This document shows, piece by piece, positions 19,887 to 28,113 of a stretch of DNA of 64,000 nt. Under the pieces are notes generated by a model. That model saw nothing but the letters and a program-made list of their open reading frames with translations, had not been told where the DNA came from and ran no database searches. Location: positions 296,443 to 360,442 of the forward strand of contig NZ_FOBU01000002.1 of the NCBI RefSeq assembly GCF_900109915.1. The letters run 5' to 3'. Every line of letters starts with the position of its first letter. Within the stretch, counting starts at the first letter, position 1. The position numbers and the translations under genes were made by a program. The stretch comes from Luteibacter sp. UNCMF331Sha3.1. Lineage in GTDB: Bacteria > Pseudomonadota > Gammaproteobacteria > Xanthomonadales > Rhodanobacteraceae.

Positions 19887-22322
19887 ATGGTTACCCGTCG
19901 ACGTTTTCTGCAGGGAATGGCCGCCGTCACGGCCGTCGGTCCGCTCGGTTCCCTCACCGCGCTGGCTCATGGCGTGCAGGATGGTCTGAAAGCGCCCTCG
20001 ACCGGCGGCGGCACCGCCGGCGAGGGCGTCCTGCGTCACGTCGACGTCTTCGTCGGCACGGGCGGTCACGGTCACACCTTCCCCGGTGCGACGCGACCGT
20101 TCGGCATGGTGCAGCTGAGCCCCGATACCTATAACGCGCAGTGGGACGGCTCGTCCGGCTACCACCAGGGCGACGGTTCGATCATGGGCTTCTCGCACAC
20201 GCACCTTTCCGGCACCGGGGCGAGCGACATGCTCGACTTCCTCGTGATGCCGTCGATGGGTCCGGTCCTGCTGCAGCCGGGCGATCGCGATTTCGACGGC
20301 GTGAACTACGTGTCGCGCTTCGATGCGAAGAAGCAGGGCGGCGGCAAGGCCGAGAAGGGCTACAAGACCGGTGTGAAGGGCTACCGCTCGCACTACACGG
20401 GCGAACAGGCGCACCCGGGGTATTACCGCGCCAAGCTGACGCGTTTCGACATCCTCGCCGAAATGACGGCGACCCTGCGCGCCGGCATGCACCGCTACAC
20501 CTTCGGCAAGGACGGCGAGGCGCACCTGCTGATCGACATGACGCACGGCTTCGCCGATGCGATGGACAAGCCGGCCAACGTCACGGATGCCGAGCTCACG
20601 CTCGTCAACGGCGACACCCTGGTCGGCGGCCGTCGCGTCTGGCAGTGGGCGGCCGGTCGCGTGATCTACTTCGCGATGAAGCTGTCGCGCCCGGTGAGCA
20701 GCGTCACGCTCTACAGCGAAGACAAGGCGCTGCCGAAGGGTACGACGACGGCAAAGGGCGATCACCTCAAGGCCGCGCTGCATTTCGACAACGCGTCGAA
20801 GGAGCCGCTGCTGGTCAAGGTCGGCATCTCCGGTGTCGACATCGACGGCGCGATGCGCAACGTCGACGGGGAAATGCACGGCTGGGACTTCGACGGCATC
20901 CGCGCATCGGCCGAAGCCGAGTGGGAAACCGAACTCTCGAAGATCCGCATCCAGTCGTCGTCCGACAAGGTGATGCGCACGTTCTACAGCTCGATGTACC
21001 ACACGATGCTCGCACCGACCGTCTTCAGCGACATCGACGGCCGGTACCGCGGCATGGACAAGGCGATCCACACGCTGCCGGAAGGACGCCACAACTACAG
21101 CACGTATTCGCTGTGGGATACCTACCGCGCGGAGCACCCGCTGTTCACGCTCTACCAGTCGGAGCGCGTGCCCGATCTCGTCGACGGTCTCGTGCGCCTC
21201 GCGGTCGAGAGCCCGAGTGGCGCGCCCGTGTGGCCGCTGCAGGGTATCGAGACGGTCTGCATGATCGGCTACCACTCCGCGGTGGTGGTGGCCGAGGCTC
21301 AGGCGAAGGGCTTCACCGGCATCGATTACGCGAAGGGCTGGCCCGTGTTCCGCCGCCGTGCGATGCAGGACGACTACTTCGGCCTGCCGTACTACCGGAA
21401 GATGGGCTTCATCCCCAGCGACAAGGAAGGCGAGGCCGTCAGCAAGACCCTCGAGTACGCATACGACGACTGGGCGGTCGCGCACATGGCCGAAGCGCTC
21501 GGTCACGCCGACGAGGCCGAGACGCTGCGCAAGCGTTCGCAGAATTACCGCAACGTGTTCGACAAGGCGTCGCAGTTCGTGCGCCCGCGCGCCGAAGACG
21601 GCACGTGGATCGAGCCGTTCAATCCGGTGTCCATCGGCCACTCGAAGCGCTGGCGCGACTTCACCGAGTCGAACGCATGGCAGGCCACGTTCCTGAACCA
21701 GCACGACGTCTACAACTACATGGATCTGTTCGGCGGCGCGGCAGGCTTCGAGAAGAAGCTCGACGAGCTCTTCAATACCGATCCCGTGCTGCCGGAGAAC
21801 GCTCCGCCGGACATCGCCGGCATGGTGGGGCAGTACGCGTTCGGTAATGAGCCGGGCCACCACATGCCCTATCTCTACGCCTACACCGGCGCGCACCACA
21901 AGACGCAGGCGCGTGTGCGCATGCTCCTGGACACGATGTACCTGCCCGAGCCCGACGGCCTGCCCGGTAACGAAGACTGCGGTCAGATGAGCGCGTGGTA
22001 CATCATGAGCGCCATGGGTCTGTATGCCGTGGATCCGGTCAGCACCAACTACGTGTTCGGCAGCCCGCTGCTCGATCGCGCCGAGGTGCAGGTGGGTGCC
22101 GGCCGCACGCTGACGATCGAGGCGAAGGACAACGGTCCGGACCGCCCTTACATCCAGTCGGTCAGCTGGAACGGCAAGCCGTGGACGAAGAGCTGGATCC
22201 CGCACAAGGACCTGGCGGCCGGCGGCACGCTGACGTTCGTCATGGGCGACAAGCCCAACGAGGCGTTCGGCAAGGCCCCGGAAGACCGCCCGCCGTCGTT
22301 CGGGGTGCAGGCGAAGGCCTGA
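19887..22322 (+). CDS. GH92 alpha-mannosidase, Tat-exported
   Basis: An 811-residue GH92 protein. MVTRRRFLQGMAAVTAVGPLG is a Tat signal. Typical blocks: VDVFVGTGGHGHTFPGATRP near the start of the mature protein, YNAQWDGSSGYHQGD, GFSHTHLSGTG, SLWDTYRAEHPLFTLY in the catalytic barrel, and GNEPGHHMPYLYAYTG plus LPGNEDCGQMSAWYIMSAMG, which contain conserved acidic catalytic residues. GH92 enzymes are calcium-dependent inverting exo-alpha-mannosidases acting on alpha-1,2, 1,3 or other linkages of high-mannose N-glycans. Strong AGAAGGAG ribosome-binding site; 25 bases after GH125. It is the last gene of the operon, followed by a REP hairpin. Confidence 0.94.
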   Translation: MVTRRRFLQGMAAVTAVGPLGSLTALAHGVQDGLKAPSTGGGTAGEGVLRHVDVFVGTGGHGHTFPGATRPFGMVQLSPDTYNAQWDGSSGYHQGDGSIMGFSHTHLSGTGASDMLDFLVMPSMGPVLLQPGDRDFDGVNYVSRFDAKKQGGGKAEKGYKTGVKGYRSHYTGEQAHPGYYRAKLTRFDILAEMTATLRAGMHRYTFGKDGEAHLLIDMTHGFADAMDKPANVTDAELTLVNGDTLVGGRRVWQWAAGRVIYFAMKLSRPVSSVTLYSEDKALPKGTTTAKGDHLKAALHFDNASKEPLLVKVGISGVDIDGAMRNVDGEMHGWDFDGIRASAEAEWETELSKIRIQSSSDKVMRTFYSSMYHTMLAPTVFSDIDGRYRGMDKAIHTLPEGRHNYSTYSLWDTYRAEHPLFTLYQSERVPDLVDGLVRLAVESPSGAPVWPLQGIETVCMIGYHSAVVVAEAQAKGFTGIDYAKGWPVFRRRAMQDDYFGLPYYRKMGFIPSDKEGEAVSKTLEYAYDDWAVAHMAEALGHADEAETLRKRSQNYRNVFDKASQFVRPRAEDGTWIEPFNPVSIGHSKRWRDFTESNAWQATFLNQHDVYNYMDLFGGAAGFEKKLDELFNTDPVLPENAPPDIAGMVGQYAFGNEPGHHMPYLYAYTGAHHKTQARVRMLLDTMYLPEPDGLPGNEDCGQMSAWYIMSAMGLYAVDPVSTNYVFGSPLLDRAEVQVGAGRTLTIEAKDNGPDRPYIQSVSWNGKPWTKSWIPHKDLAAGGTLTFVMGDKPNEAFGKAPEDRPPSFGVQAKA

Positions 22323-22330
22323 CGCGCCAC

Positions 22331-22358
22331 GGTGGGAGCCAGGCTGCTGGCTCCCGCC
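22331..22358. repeat. REP hairpin after the mannosidase operon
   Basis: GGTGGGAGCCAG, a GCTG loop, then CTGGCTCCCGCC: a 12-base stem beginning nine bases after the GH92 stop. It belongs to the GTGGGAGCCAG subfamily also seen at 39137 and 44158. With no T-run, it is more likely an mRNA-end stabiliser than a terminator. Confidence 0.7.
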
Positions 22359-22439
22359 CTCGTCCCCGTTCACAATCGGTAGACCGCCCAGCAGACAATC
22401 TCACTCCGCCGGGAGGACCCGGAGGGATAGGGGATCGTC

Positions 22440-22868
22440 ATGTCGTATGCGGGCCGCATGGTCTTTCGGATGTACCTGCCGGGCGTCGTCGTGCTCGCGG
22501 CAGGCGCGATCGCGGCCGCGGGCCTCAAGGCGATCCAGCAGCTGCCCGGGGACCTGGGCACGCTTTCCCTTTATTCGAACCTGCCGGCGTGGACCCTCGG
22601 GGTGTCGCTCGTCGTGTCCCTGTCCGTCGCGGCCGTGCAGACGGTGCGTCTGCGGCTGTGGGATCGCGGTGCGATCGCGGGCTGTTACGTCTGTGGATGC
22701 CTGCTCGGCGCGCCGCGCGCCGCGCGTCGCGGCCTCGGGCTGACCCGGCACTGCCTGGGCTGCGGCAAGGTGCACGGTGTGAACCACCATCGGCTATCGC
22801 CGACGGTCATTCCCCTGGCGGTGGCCGTGAAGGACACCGCGAACGCTCCCGTCAGGAGCGTACGTTAG
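22440..22868 (+). CDS. Small membrane protein with cysteine-rich motif
   Basis: A 142-residue protein with two hydrophobic segments (about 13-30 and 52-70) followed by a soluble C-terminal part containing CYVCGC and CLGCGKVHG, four to five cysteines in two CxxC-like pairs plus histidines that could bind zinc. Start ATG follows GGAGGGATAGGGG. Its final 17 bases overlap the end of the convergent gene at 22852. I do not recognise the family. The likely topology is N-terminal hairpin in the inner membrane with a cytoplasmic zinc ribbon-like tail; this is inference. Confidence 0.65.
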   Translation: MSYAGRMVFRMYLPGVVVLAAGAIAAAGLKAIQQLPGDLGTLSLYSNLPAWTLGVSLVVSLSVAAVQTVRLRLWDRGAIAGCYVCGCLLGAPRAARRGLGLTRHCLGCGKVHGVNHHRLSPTVIPLAVAVKDTANAPVRSVR

Positions 22869-23061
22869 TCACGGTGATGCGGTGACCCACGCGCTCGAGC
22901 AGCGAGCGCAGCGCTTCGGCGTCTTCGACCGAGGTGCCTTCCTCCAGCGACAGCCACAGGGTGTCGCCCGAAAGGCCATGGACCTTCTCGTGAAATTCGA
23001 TCTCGACGGCGACCTTGCCACCGGGTTGAACGACCGATACGCCGAAATTACGTGACTGCAC
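22852..23061 (-). CDS. Small hypothetical protein (69 aa)
   Basis: A 69-residue acidic protein starting at GTG 23061 (VQSRNFGVSVVQPGGKVAVE), with AAAGGAA upstream; the open frame runs further 5' but that part is Ser/Thr/Arg-rich and crosses the intergenic space. The body (IEFHEKVHGLSGDTLWLSLE then EDAEALRSLLERVGHRITV) suggests a small beta-sheet plus one helix. No family recognised. It is divergent from the 94-residue gene at 23211 and convergent with the membrane protein gene. Confidence 0.55.
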   Translation of the reverse strand: MQSRNFGVSVVQPGGKVAVEIEFHEKVHGLSGDTLWLSLEEGTSVEDAEALRSLLERVGHRITVTNVRS

Positions 23062-23210
23062 GCCGTGTGTTCCTTTGCTCTGGCTGGAAAGGGATTTTAC
23101 CGGGGTGGCGGGGAAAAAGGCGGCCCCACGGGTCGAGGCGTGAACCACGCCACGTTCACCGTGGCGCCACGTCGCTTTCCGGCTAATCGAGGCACCGAGG
23201 AGGAACACTC

Positions 23211-23495
23211 ATGCTGCAACTGAATCCGCCGCTTCCGCTCAATACGCCCAAGGGCGAGGGTTTCGCCCATTTCCTGATCGACTATGGTCCGGAGTCCGAT
23301 CTCTACTGGACCGTCTTCATCACGGCGACCGGCGAGATCTGGACTTTCGCGAACCGCGAGGTCCGTGCCTCGAAGAACATCACCCTCGGCCGTACCGCGC
23401 CGTCGTCGCCCCGTCCCGCGGCCCAGGCACCGCGCCGCGCCGCCGTGGACACGACCGGCGTGCTGCCGTTCGCGGTGGCCGAGCCGCAGACCTGA
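23211..23495 (+). CDS. Small hypothetical protein (94 aa)
   Basis: A 94-residue protein with a strong GAGGAGG ribosome-binding site. The N-terminal 60 residues look folded (LIDYGPESDLYWTVFITATG, EIWTFANREVRASKNITLGR) and resemble a small beta-barrel; the last 30 residues are Pro/Ala/Arg-rich and probably disordered. No family is recognised and no export signal is present. Ends nine bases before the convergent cfa-like gene. Confidence 0.7.
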   Translation: MLQLNPPLPLNTPKGEGFAHFLIDYGPESDLYWTVFITATGEIWTFANREVRASKNITLGRTAPSSPRPAAQAPRRAAVDTTGVLPFAVAEPQT

Positions 23496-23504
23496 CGTCG
23501 GGCG

Positions 23505-24629
23505 TCAGCGCGGCACGCGATACCCGCCAGCGACGCCGCCTGGCGATAGCGTGAGCTGCCAGAGCTGGTCGCGCCGGCTGCGGAACACGCCCGCCGAGCA
23601 GCCGAGGTAGAAGTCCCACATGCGCCGGAAGCGCTCGTCGTAGCGCGCCGCAAGACGCGGCCACGCCGCATCGACGTTGGCTTTCCACGCCATGAGGGTG
23701 CGGTCGTAGTCGGTACCGAAGTTGTGCCAGTCCTCGACCACGAAGAGCCCCTCGAGCGCAGTGGCCACCTGGCTCATCGCCGGGATCACGGAGTTCGGGA
23801 AGATGTACTTCTCGATCCACGGATCCGGACGGCCGGGCGTGCCGTTGCTGCCGATGCAGTGGAGCAGGGCAAGACCCTCCGGGTGCAGGCAGCGCCGCGC
23901 CACCTCGAACCACGAACGATAATTCCTGGCGCCGACATGCTCGAACATGCCGACGGAGAGGATCGCGTCGAACCGCTCGTCGAGTTCGTGGTAATCCTGC
24001 AGCCGGATCTCGATCGGCAGCCCCTTGCACAGTTCGCGCGCGAACTCGGCCTGTTCCTTCGAGATCGTGACGCCGACGCCGCTGACGCCGTAGCGTTCGG
24101 CGGCGAACTTCAGGGCCTCGCCCCAGCCGCAGCCGATGTCGAGAACGTGCTGTCCGCGACGCAGCTGCAGCTTCCGGCAGATCAGGTCGAGTTTCGCTTC
24201 CTGCGCGTCGTCGAGGTTCTCGGCCTGTGCCCAGTAGCCGCACGAGTAGACGAGCCGCTTCCCGAGCATCGCCTGGAAGAGGTCGTTGCCCAGGTCGTAG
24301 TGCTGTCGCCCCACCTCCCACGCGTGCTCGCCGCGTTGCATGTTGAGGAAGCGCGCCTTCAGATGAACGATGAGGGCATCGAGTGTGCGAAGCGATTCAT
24401 CCACGTGCGACGAGAGAACGCGGCTGAAGAAGCCGGCGAGGTCGGAGACGTCCCACCAGCCGTCCATGTAGGCCTCGCCAAGCCCGAGCGACCCGTGGGC
24501 GAACACGCGGGCGTAGGTCCGCTCGTCGTGGACGACGAGATCGGTGGGACGGTTGCCGCCGAGAGTGATCCCGGCGTGCTGGAGCAGGTCGTGTGCGCGT
24601 GCCTTCAGCGACGAATGATCGTGATTCAT
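23505..24629 (-). CDS. cfa: Cyclopropane-fatty-acyl-phospholipid synthase family methyltransferase
   Basis: A 374-residue SAM-dependent methyltransferase matching the length and layout of Cfa. N-terminal lipid-binding helices contain GSLGLGEAYMDGWWD, the catalytic domain has YDLGNDLFQAMLG, YSCGYW, the SAM loop VLDIGCGWGEALKFA, GVGVTISKEQ, and MFEHVGARNYRSWFE, all typical. Cfa methylates double bonds of membrane phospholipid acyl chains in place to form cyclopropane rings, important in stationary phase and acid stress. ATG 24629 follows AGAGAG. Separate from crcB by 52 bases on the same strand, so possibly co-transcribed with it. Confidence 0.92.
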   Translation of the reverse strand: MNHDHSSLKARAHDLLQHAGITLGGNRPTDLVVHDERTYARVFAHGSLGLGEAYMDGWWDVSDLAGFFSRVLSSHVDESLRTLDALIVHLKARFLNMQRGEHAWEVGRQHYDLGNDLFQAMLGKRLVYSCGYWAQAENLDDAQEAKLDLICRKLQLRRGQHVLDIGCGWGEALKFAAERYGVSGVGVTISKEQAEFARELCKGLPIEIRLQDYHELDERFDAILSVGMFEHVGARNYRSWFEVARRCLHPEGLALLHCIGSNGTPGRPDPWIEKYIFPNSVIPAMSQVATALEGLFVVEDWHNFGTDYDRTLMAWKANVDAAWPRLAARYDERFRRMWDFYLGCSAGVFRSRRDQLWQLTLSPGGVAGGYRVPR

Positions 24630-24681
24630 CGAAAGCTCTCTGTTGACCCGTGTGCGCCGCTCCGCGCGGCGTTCCGCTTGC

Positions 24682-25086
24682 TCAGAACTGCTTCAGTACC
24701 CCGCGCGTGACGACGAGCCCGATCACGGTGAGCGTGATCGACCCTGCGAGATTCATGGCGACATGGGCCGCGAACCAGCCGTACTGCGCCCGCAGGAGCA
24801 GCATCGAGGCTTCGGCCGAGAAGGTCGAAAAGGTGGTGAGGCCGCCCAGGAAGCCGGTGGCGACCAGCAGGCGCATCTCGACGGGCAGGGCCTGGAAGTG
24901 GTCGAAGACCCCGAGCACGATACCCATCAGCAGGCCGCCGACGAGGTTCGCGGTGAGCGTCCCGAGCGGCACCGTCGGGAACAGGGGATTGAGCAGGATC
25001 GCAAGCCACCATCGCAGCCAACAGCCCAGTGCGCCGCCGACCCCGACGGCAAGGAATCCGGTGTAGTTCACGCCACCCCCAGTCAA
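24682..25086 (-). CDS. crcB: Fluoride channel CrcB/Fluc
   Basis: A 134-residue (or 129) four-helix membrane protein with the Fluc signatures GGALGCWLRW near the N-terminus and GFLGGLTTFSTFSAEA in the third helix, whose Phe and Asn/Thr residues line the fluoride pore. It works as an antiparallel dimer to expel fluoride. The start is uncertain: TTG 25086 has a good AGGAG four bases upstream, while GTG 25071 (VNYTGFLAV) gives the more usual length but a poorer site. I looked for a fluoride riboswitch upstream and did not see one. Lies upstream of, and may be co-transcribed with, the cfa-like gene. Confidence 0.92.
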   Translation of the reverse strand: MTGGGVNYTGFLAVGVGGALGCWLRWWLAILLNPLFPTVPLGTLTANLVGGLLMGIVLGVFDHFQALPVEMRLLVATGFLGGLTTFSTFSAEASMLLLRAQYGWFAAHVAMNLAGSITLTVIGLVVTRGVLKQF

Positions 25087-25183
25087 AGCTCTCCTGCCCG
25101 ATTATGGGCCGGCGACGGCCCGGCGGCGAGCAGGCGCGCACGGTTATACTGCACCGACTTCCCCCGTACGGCCTTGCAGGACC

Positions 25184-26452
25184 ATGTCCTCCGCGACCCG
25201 CGACCCGCGTCGCTACCTCCCGCTGTTGCTCGCGGCCCTGACGATGATCGGGCCGTTCTCGATCGACGCGATCTTTCCGGGATTCCCGGACATCGGGCGC
25301 GACTTCGGCGTCGGCGTGGTGGGGCTGCAGCAGCTCCTCAGCGTCTACCTCCTCGCCTACGCGGTGATGAGCCTCTTCCACGGCGCGCTGTCCGACGCCT
25401 ACGGGCGCAAGCCCGTCATCGTGATCGCCATGGCCATTTATACCTTGGCCTCCGTCGGTGCCGCGCTCGCTCCCAGCTTCACCTTCCTGCTGGGCTGCCG
25501 CGTGCTGCAGGGCCTCTCCGGCGGCGCGGGCATCGTGGTGGGCCGCGCGGTGGTGCGCGACACGCTGCAGGGCGAGGATGCCCAGCGCATGATGTCCAAG
25601 ATCATGATGATCTTCGGCATCGCGCCGGCCATCGCTCCCATCGTGGGTGCGTGGCTGCTCGGCATCGACGGCTGGCGCGGCATCTTCTGGGCGCTCTCCG
25701 GCTTCACGACGTTGCTGACGCTCGCCATCGCGTACCGGCTCGACGAATCGCACCCCGTCGAGCGGCGTACCGTGTTCCGGCCGCGCCCGCTGCTCGCGAG
25801 CTACGGGCGCATCGTGCGCGACGTGCCTTTCTGGCCGCTGGCCATCGCCGGTTCGATCAACTTCGCCGGCCTGTTCCTGTACGTCGCGTCGGCGCCGCGC
25901 CTCATCCGCGACCTGCTGCATCTCGGCGCGAACGGCTTTCCGTGGCTGTTCGTGCCCGTGGTGACCGGCATGGTGACCGGCGCCTTCATTTCCGGCCGGG
26001 TCGCGGGGCGGGTGAGCGCGCTGCGCACCGTGTCGTGGGGTTACATGGCGATGCTCGGCTCCTGCGCGCTCAACCTGCTGCTGGCCGTGCTGCTCGATGC
26101 GCCGCGCGTGCCGTGGTCGACGCTGCCCCTGGCGCTTTACGGCTGTGGCGTGCAGCTGGCATTCCCGACCCTGACGCTCCTGCTGCTGGACCGGTTCCCG
26201 GATCAGCGCGGCGGGGTGTCGTCGGTGCAGGCCTTCGGCAGCCTGACATTCACGGCGCTGGTGGCGGGCGTGCTTTCGCCCGCCTTGTCGGGAAACATGC
26301 TGACTCTCGCCCTGGGTTCGTCGGCGATGTGTCTCATCGGCCTCGCGGCATGGACCTGGTACACGCGGATCGAGCGCCGTCGCGTGGCCCACGCCACGGC
26401 GGCGGCCGCGACGAGCGTTCCGTCGCAGGTGGAGCGCAACGAGCCGGGCTGA
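25184..26452 (+). CDS. MFS multidrug exporter, Bcr/CflA family
   Basis: A 422-residue twelve-helix major facilitator. It opens RDPRRYLPLLLAALTMIGPFSID, a typical Bcr/CflA start, and carries the motif A variant SDAYGRKPVIVIA between helices 2 and 3 and the DHA1 antiporter-type motif C region GIAPAIAPIVGAWLL in helix 5. Relatives export bicyclomycin, chloramphenicol and other drugs in exchange for protons. An AGGA site precedes ATG 25184. The gene is monocistronic; a half REP (GGCTGGCTCCCACC, 26457-26470) follows the stop codon. The substrate is unknown. Confidence 0.9.
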   Translation: MSSATRDPRRYLPLLLAALTMIGPFSIDAIFPGFPDIGRDFGVGVVGLQQLLSVYLLAYAVMSLFHGALSDAYGRKPVIVIAMAIYTLASVGAALAPSFTFLLGCRVLQGLSGGAGIVVGRAVVRDTLQGEDAQRMMSKIMMIFGIAPAIAPIVGAWLLGIDGWRGIFWALSGFTTLLTLAIAYRLDESHPVERRTVFRPRPLLASYGRIVRDVPFWPLAIAGSINFAGLFLYVASAPRLIRDLLHLGANGFPWLFVPVVTGMVTGAFISGRVAGRVSALRTVSWGYMAMLGSCALNLLLAVLLDAPRVPWSTLPLALYGCGVQLAFPTLTLLLLDRFPDQRGGVSSVQAFGSLTFTALVAGVLSPALSGNMLTLALGSSAMCLIGLAAWTWYTRIERRRVAHATAAAATSVPSQVERNEPG

Positions 26453-26476
26453 CCCGGCTGGCTCCCACCGACACGC

Positions 26477-26986
26477 TCAGGCGCCGAGCAACCCGCGAGC
26501 CCGCAGGAACGCCTGTGCTTCCGGCGCGTCGTGTTCGAACCATGCCTGGGTCGAGCCAAGCCGGTACGTGTAACCCCAGCGATCCATGTCGACCATGAGC
26601 CGCGGTGAGCCCACCGACGGCAGCTGGCCGGCGAGGACGATCTGCAGGTAGCAGGTGGCGTCTTCTTCTTCGATGGAATCCGTGGCGTCGGTATGCACGA
26701 GCGCGCGCTTTTCCTCCGGCAGCACGATGAGATGGCACGCCTCGTGGAGCAGCGAATGCACCGGCGTATCCCTGCGCGCGTAAACCGTGGTGCCGATGAT
26801 GCCGGCCTCGGTGTCGCCCCAGAAACTGCCCGGGATCGGCGCGCCGTCGGCGACCTCGACAAGGGCGAGGCCGTACCGGGCGAGAAGGGCGCGCGGTTCG
26901 TCGAAGCCGATGTCGCCGACGCGCATGACGAAGTCGGCGGGATCGGCGCCGGGGGCCGTGGCGGCCCCGGCGGTGGTGTCGTTCAT
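26477..26986 (-). CDS. Uncharacterised protein with HEACH putative metallopeptidase motif
   Basis: A 169-residue soluble protein. The central SLLHEACHLIVLPEEKR contains HExxH (HEACH), the zinc-binding motif of gluzincin/ImmA-like peptidases, followed 24 residues later by an acidic run (DSIEEEDATCYLQ) that could supply the third ligand. No helix-turn-helix domain is fused. N-terminal residues are Ala-rich and probably disordered. The gene lies 16 bases upstream (in transcription terms downstream) of minE on the same strand, so it may be the last gene of the min operon. Protease function is inference from the motif. Confidence 0.75.
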   Translation of the reverse strand: MNDTTAGAATAPGADPADFVMRVGDIGFDEPRALLARYGLALVEVADGAPIPGSFWGDTEAGIIGTTVYARRDTPVHSLLHEACHLIVLPEEKRALVHTDATDSIEEEDATCYLQIVLAGQLPSVGSPRLMVDMDRWGYTYRLGSTQAWFEHDAPEAQAFLRARGLLGA

Positions 26987-27001
26987 GACGGGAAAACCGG
27001 C

Positions 27002-27265
27002 TTAGATGACCGGCTTGCCGTCGGGCAGTGCCACGGAGAGTTCGAGCACTTCGTGGCCGCTGTCGCGTTCGAGGTTGATGTTCACGGCCTCGACGTCGAC
27101 ATTGACGTACTTGCGGATGACTTCGAGCAGCTCGTTGCGCAGCAGCGGCAGGTAGTCGGGGCCGCCGCGCGTCGAGCGCTCCTGGGCGACGATGATGCGC
27201 AGGCGTTCCTTCGCGACGCCAGCGCTCGGCTCGGGCTTACGCTTCAGGAAATCGAGGATACCCAT
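27002..27265 (-). CDS. minE: Cell division topological factor MinE
   Basis: An 87-residue Min[15 protein letters not shown] (membrane-targeting amphipathic start), then [22 protein letters not shown] with the MinD-contact region, and the C-terminal topological specificity domain. It stimulates MinD ATPase and drives pole-to-pole oscillation. ATG 27265 has GGAGG upstream that lies in the minD stop region (minD stop TGA at 27268-27270), so the two are translationally linked. Confidence 0.96.
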   Translation of the reverse strand: MGILDFLKRKPEPSAGVAKERLRIIVAQERSTRGGPDYLPLLRNELLEVIRKYVNVDVEAVNINLERDSGHEVLELSVALPDGKPVI

Positions 27266-27267
27266 GC

Positions 27268-28080
27268 TCAACCTCCGAAGACGCGCTTGAGGAAGCCCTT
27301 CTTGACCGGCTCGAGGAAGCGAAGCGGACGCTCTTCGCCAAGAATGCGTGCGACGGTGTCCTTATACGCCGCACCGGCGTTCGAGTTGTCGTCGAGGATC
27401 ACGGGCACGCCGGCGTTGGACGCCGCGAGCACGTTCTCGGATTCCGGGATCACGCCCACGACCGAGATGCCGAGGATCTCCTCGACGTCCTTCACGCTGA
27501 GCATTTCACCGGCTTCGACGCGATTCGGGTTGTAGCGCGTGAGCAGCAGGTGCTGCTGGATCGGCGATTCACCCTTCTCGGCGCGACGCGTCTTGCTGGC
27601 GAGCAGGCCCAGGATGCGATCGGAATCGCGCACCGAGGAAACCTCTGGGTTGACGACGACGACGGCGTGATCGGCAAAGTACATCGCGAGGTGCGCGCCC
27701 TTCTCGATACCGGCCGGCGAGTCGCAGACCACGTAATCGAAGTTTTCCTTGGCCATCTCGTCGAGGACCTTCTCCACGCCTTCCTGGGTGAGGGCGTCCT
27801 TGTCGCGCGTCTGCGACGCGGCGAGCACGAACAGGTTCTCGTGGCGCTTGTCCTTGATGAGCGCCTGCTTGAGCGTGGCTTCGCCGTGCACGACGTTGAC
27901 GAAGTCGTAAACCACGCGACGCTCGCAACCCATGATCAGATCGAGGTTGCGCAGGCCGACGTCGAAGTCGATGACGGCGACCTTCTTGCCGGCCATGGCG
28001 AGGCCGGTGGCGAGGGAGGCGCTGGTGGTGGTCTTGCCGACTCCGCCTTTGCCGGAGGTGACGACGATGATTTCAGTCAA
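27268..28080 (-). CDS. minD: Septum site-determining ATPase MinD
   Basis: A 270-residue deviant Walker A ATPase: [20 protein letters not shown] at the N-terminus with the signature lysine, [20 protein letters not shown], and [11 protein letters not shown], ending in a C-terminal amphipathic membrane-targeting helix ([16 protein letters not shown]). It recruits MinC to the membrane and is displaced by MinE. The start codon is TTG (28080); the family-standard N-terminus [13 protein letters not shown] and GGAGA upstream make this start secure. Second to last core gene of the GNAT-minC-minD-minE operon. Confidence 0.97.
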   Translation of the reverse strand: MTEIIVVTSGKGGVGKTTTSASLATGLAMAGKKVAVIDFDVGLRNLDLIMGCERRVVYDFVNVVHGEATLKQALIKDKRHENLFVLAASQTRDKDALTQEGVEKVLDEMAKENFDYVVCDSPAGIEKGAHLAMYFADHAVVVVNPEVSSVRDSDRILGLLASKTRRAEKGESPIQQHLLLTRYNPNRVEAGEMLSVKDVEEILGISVVGVIPESENVLAASNAGVPVILDDNSNAGAAYKDTVARILGEERPLRFLEPVKKGFLKRVFGG

Positions 28081-28113
28081 GGGATGTCTCCGAATAGTGC
28101 AGGGCGGCTGCGT

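Noticed and set aside
25072-25183. Fluoride riboswitch before crcB
   Set aside because: I looked for the conserved GGNGAUGG and CCGCC-type core on the crcB strand and did not find it.
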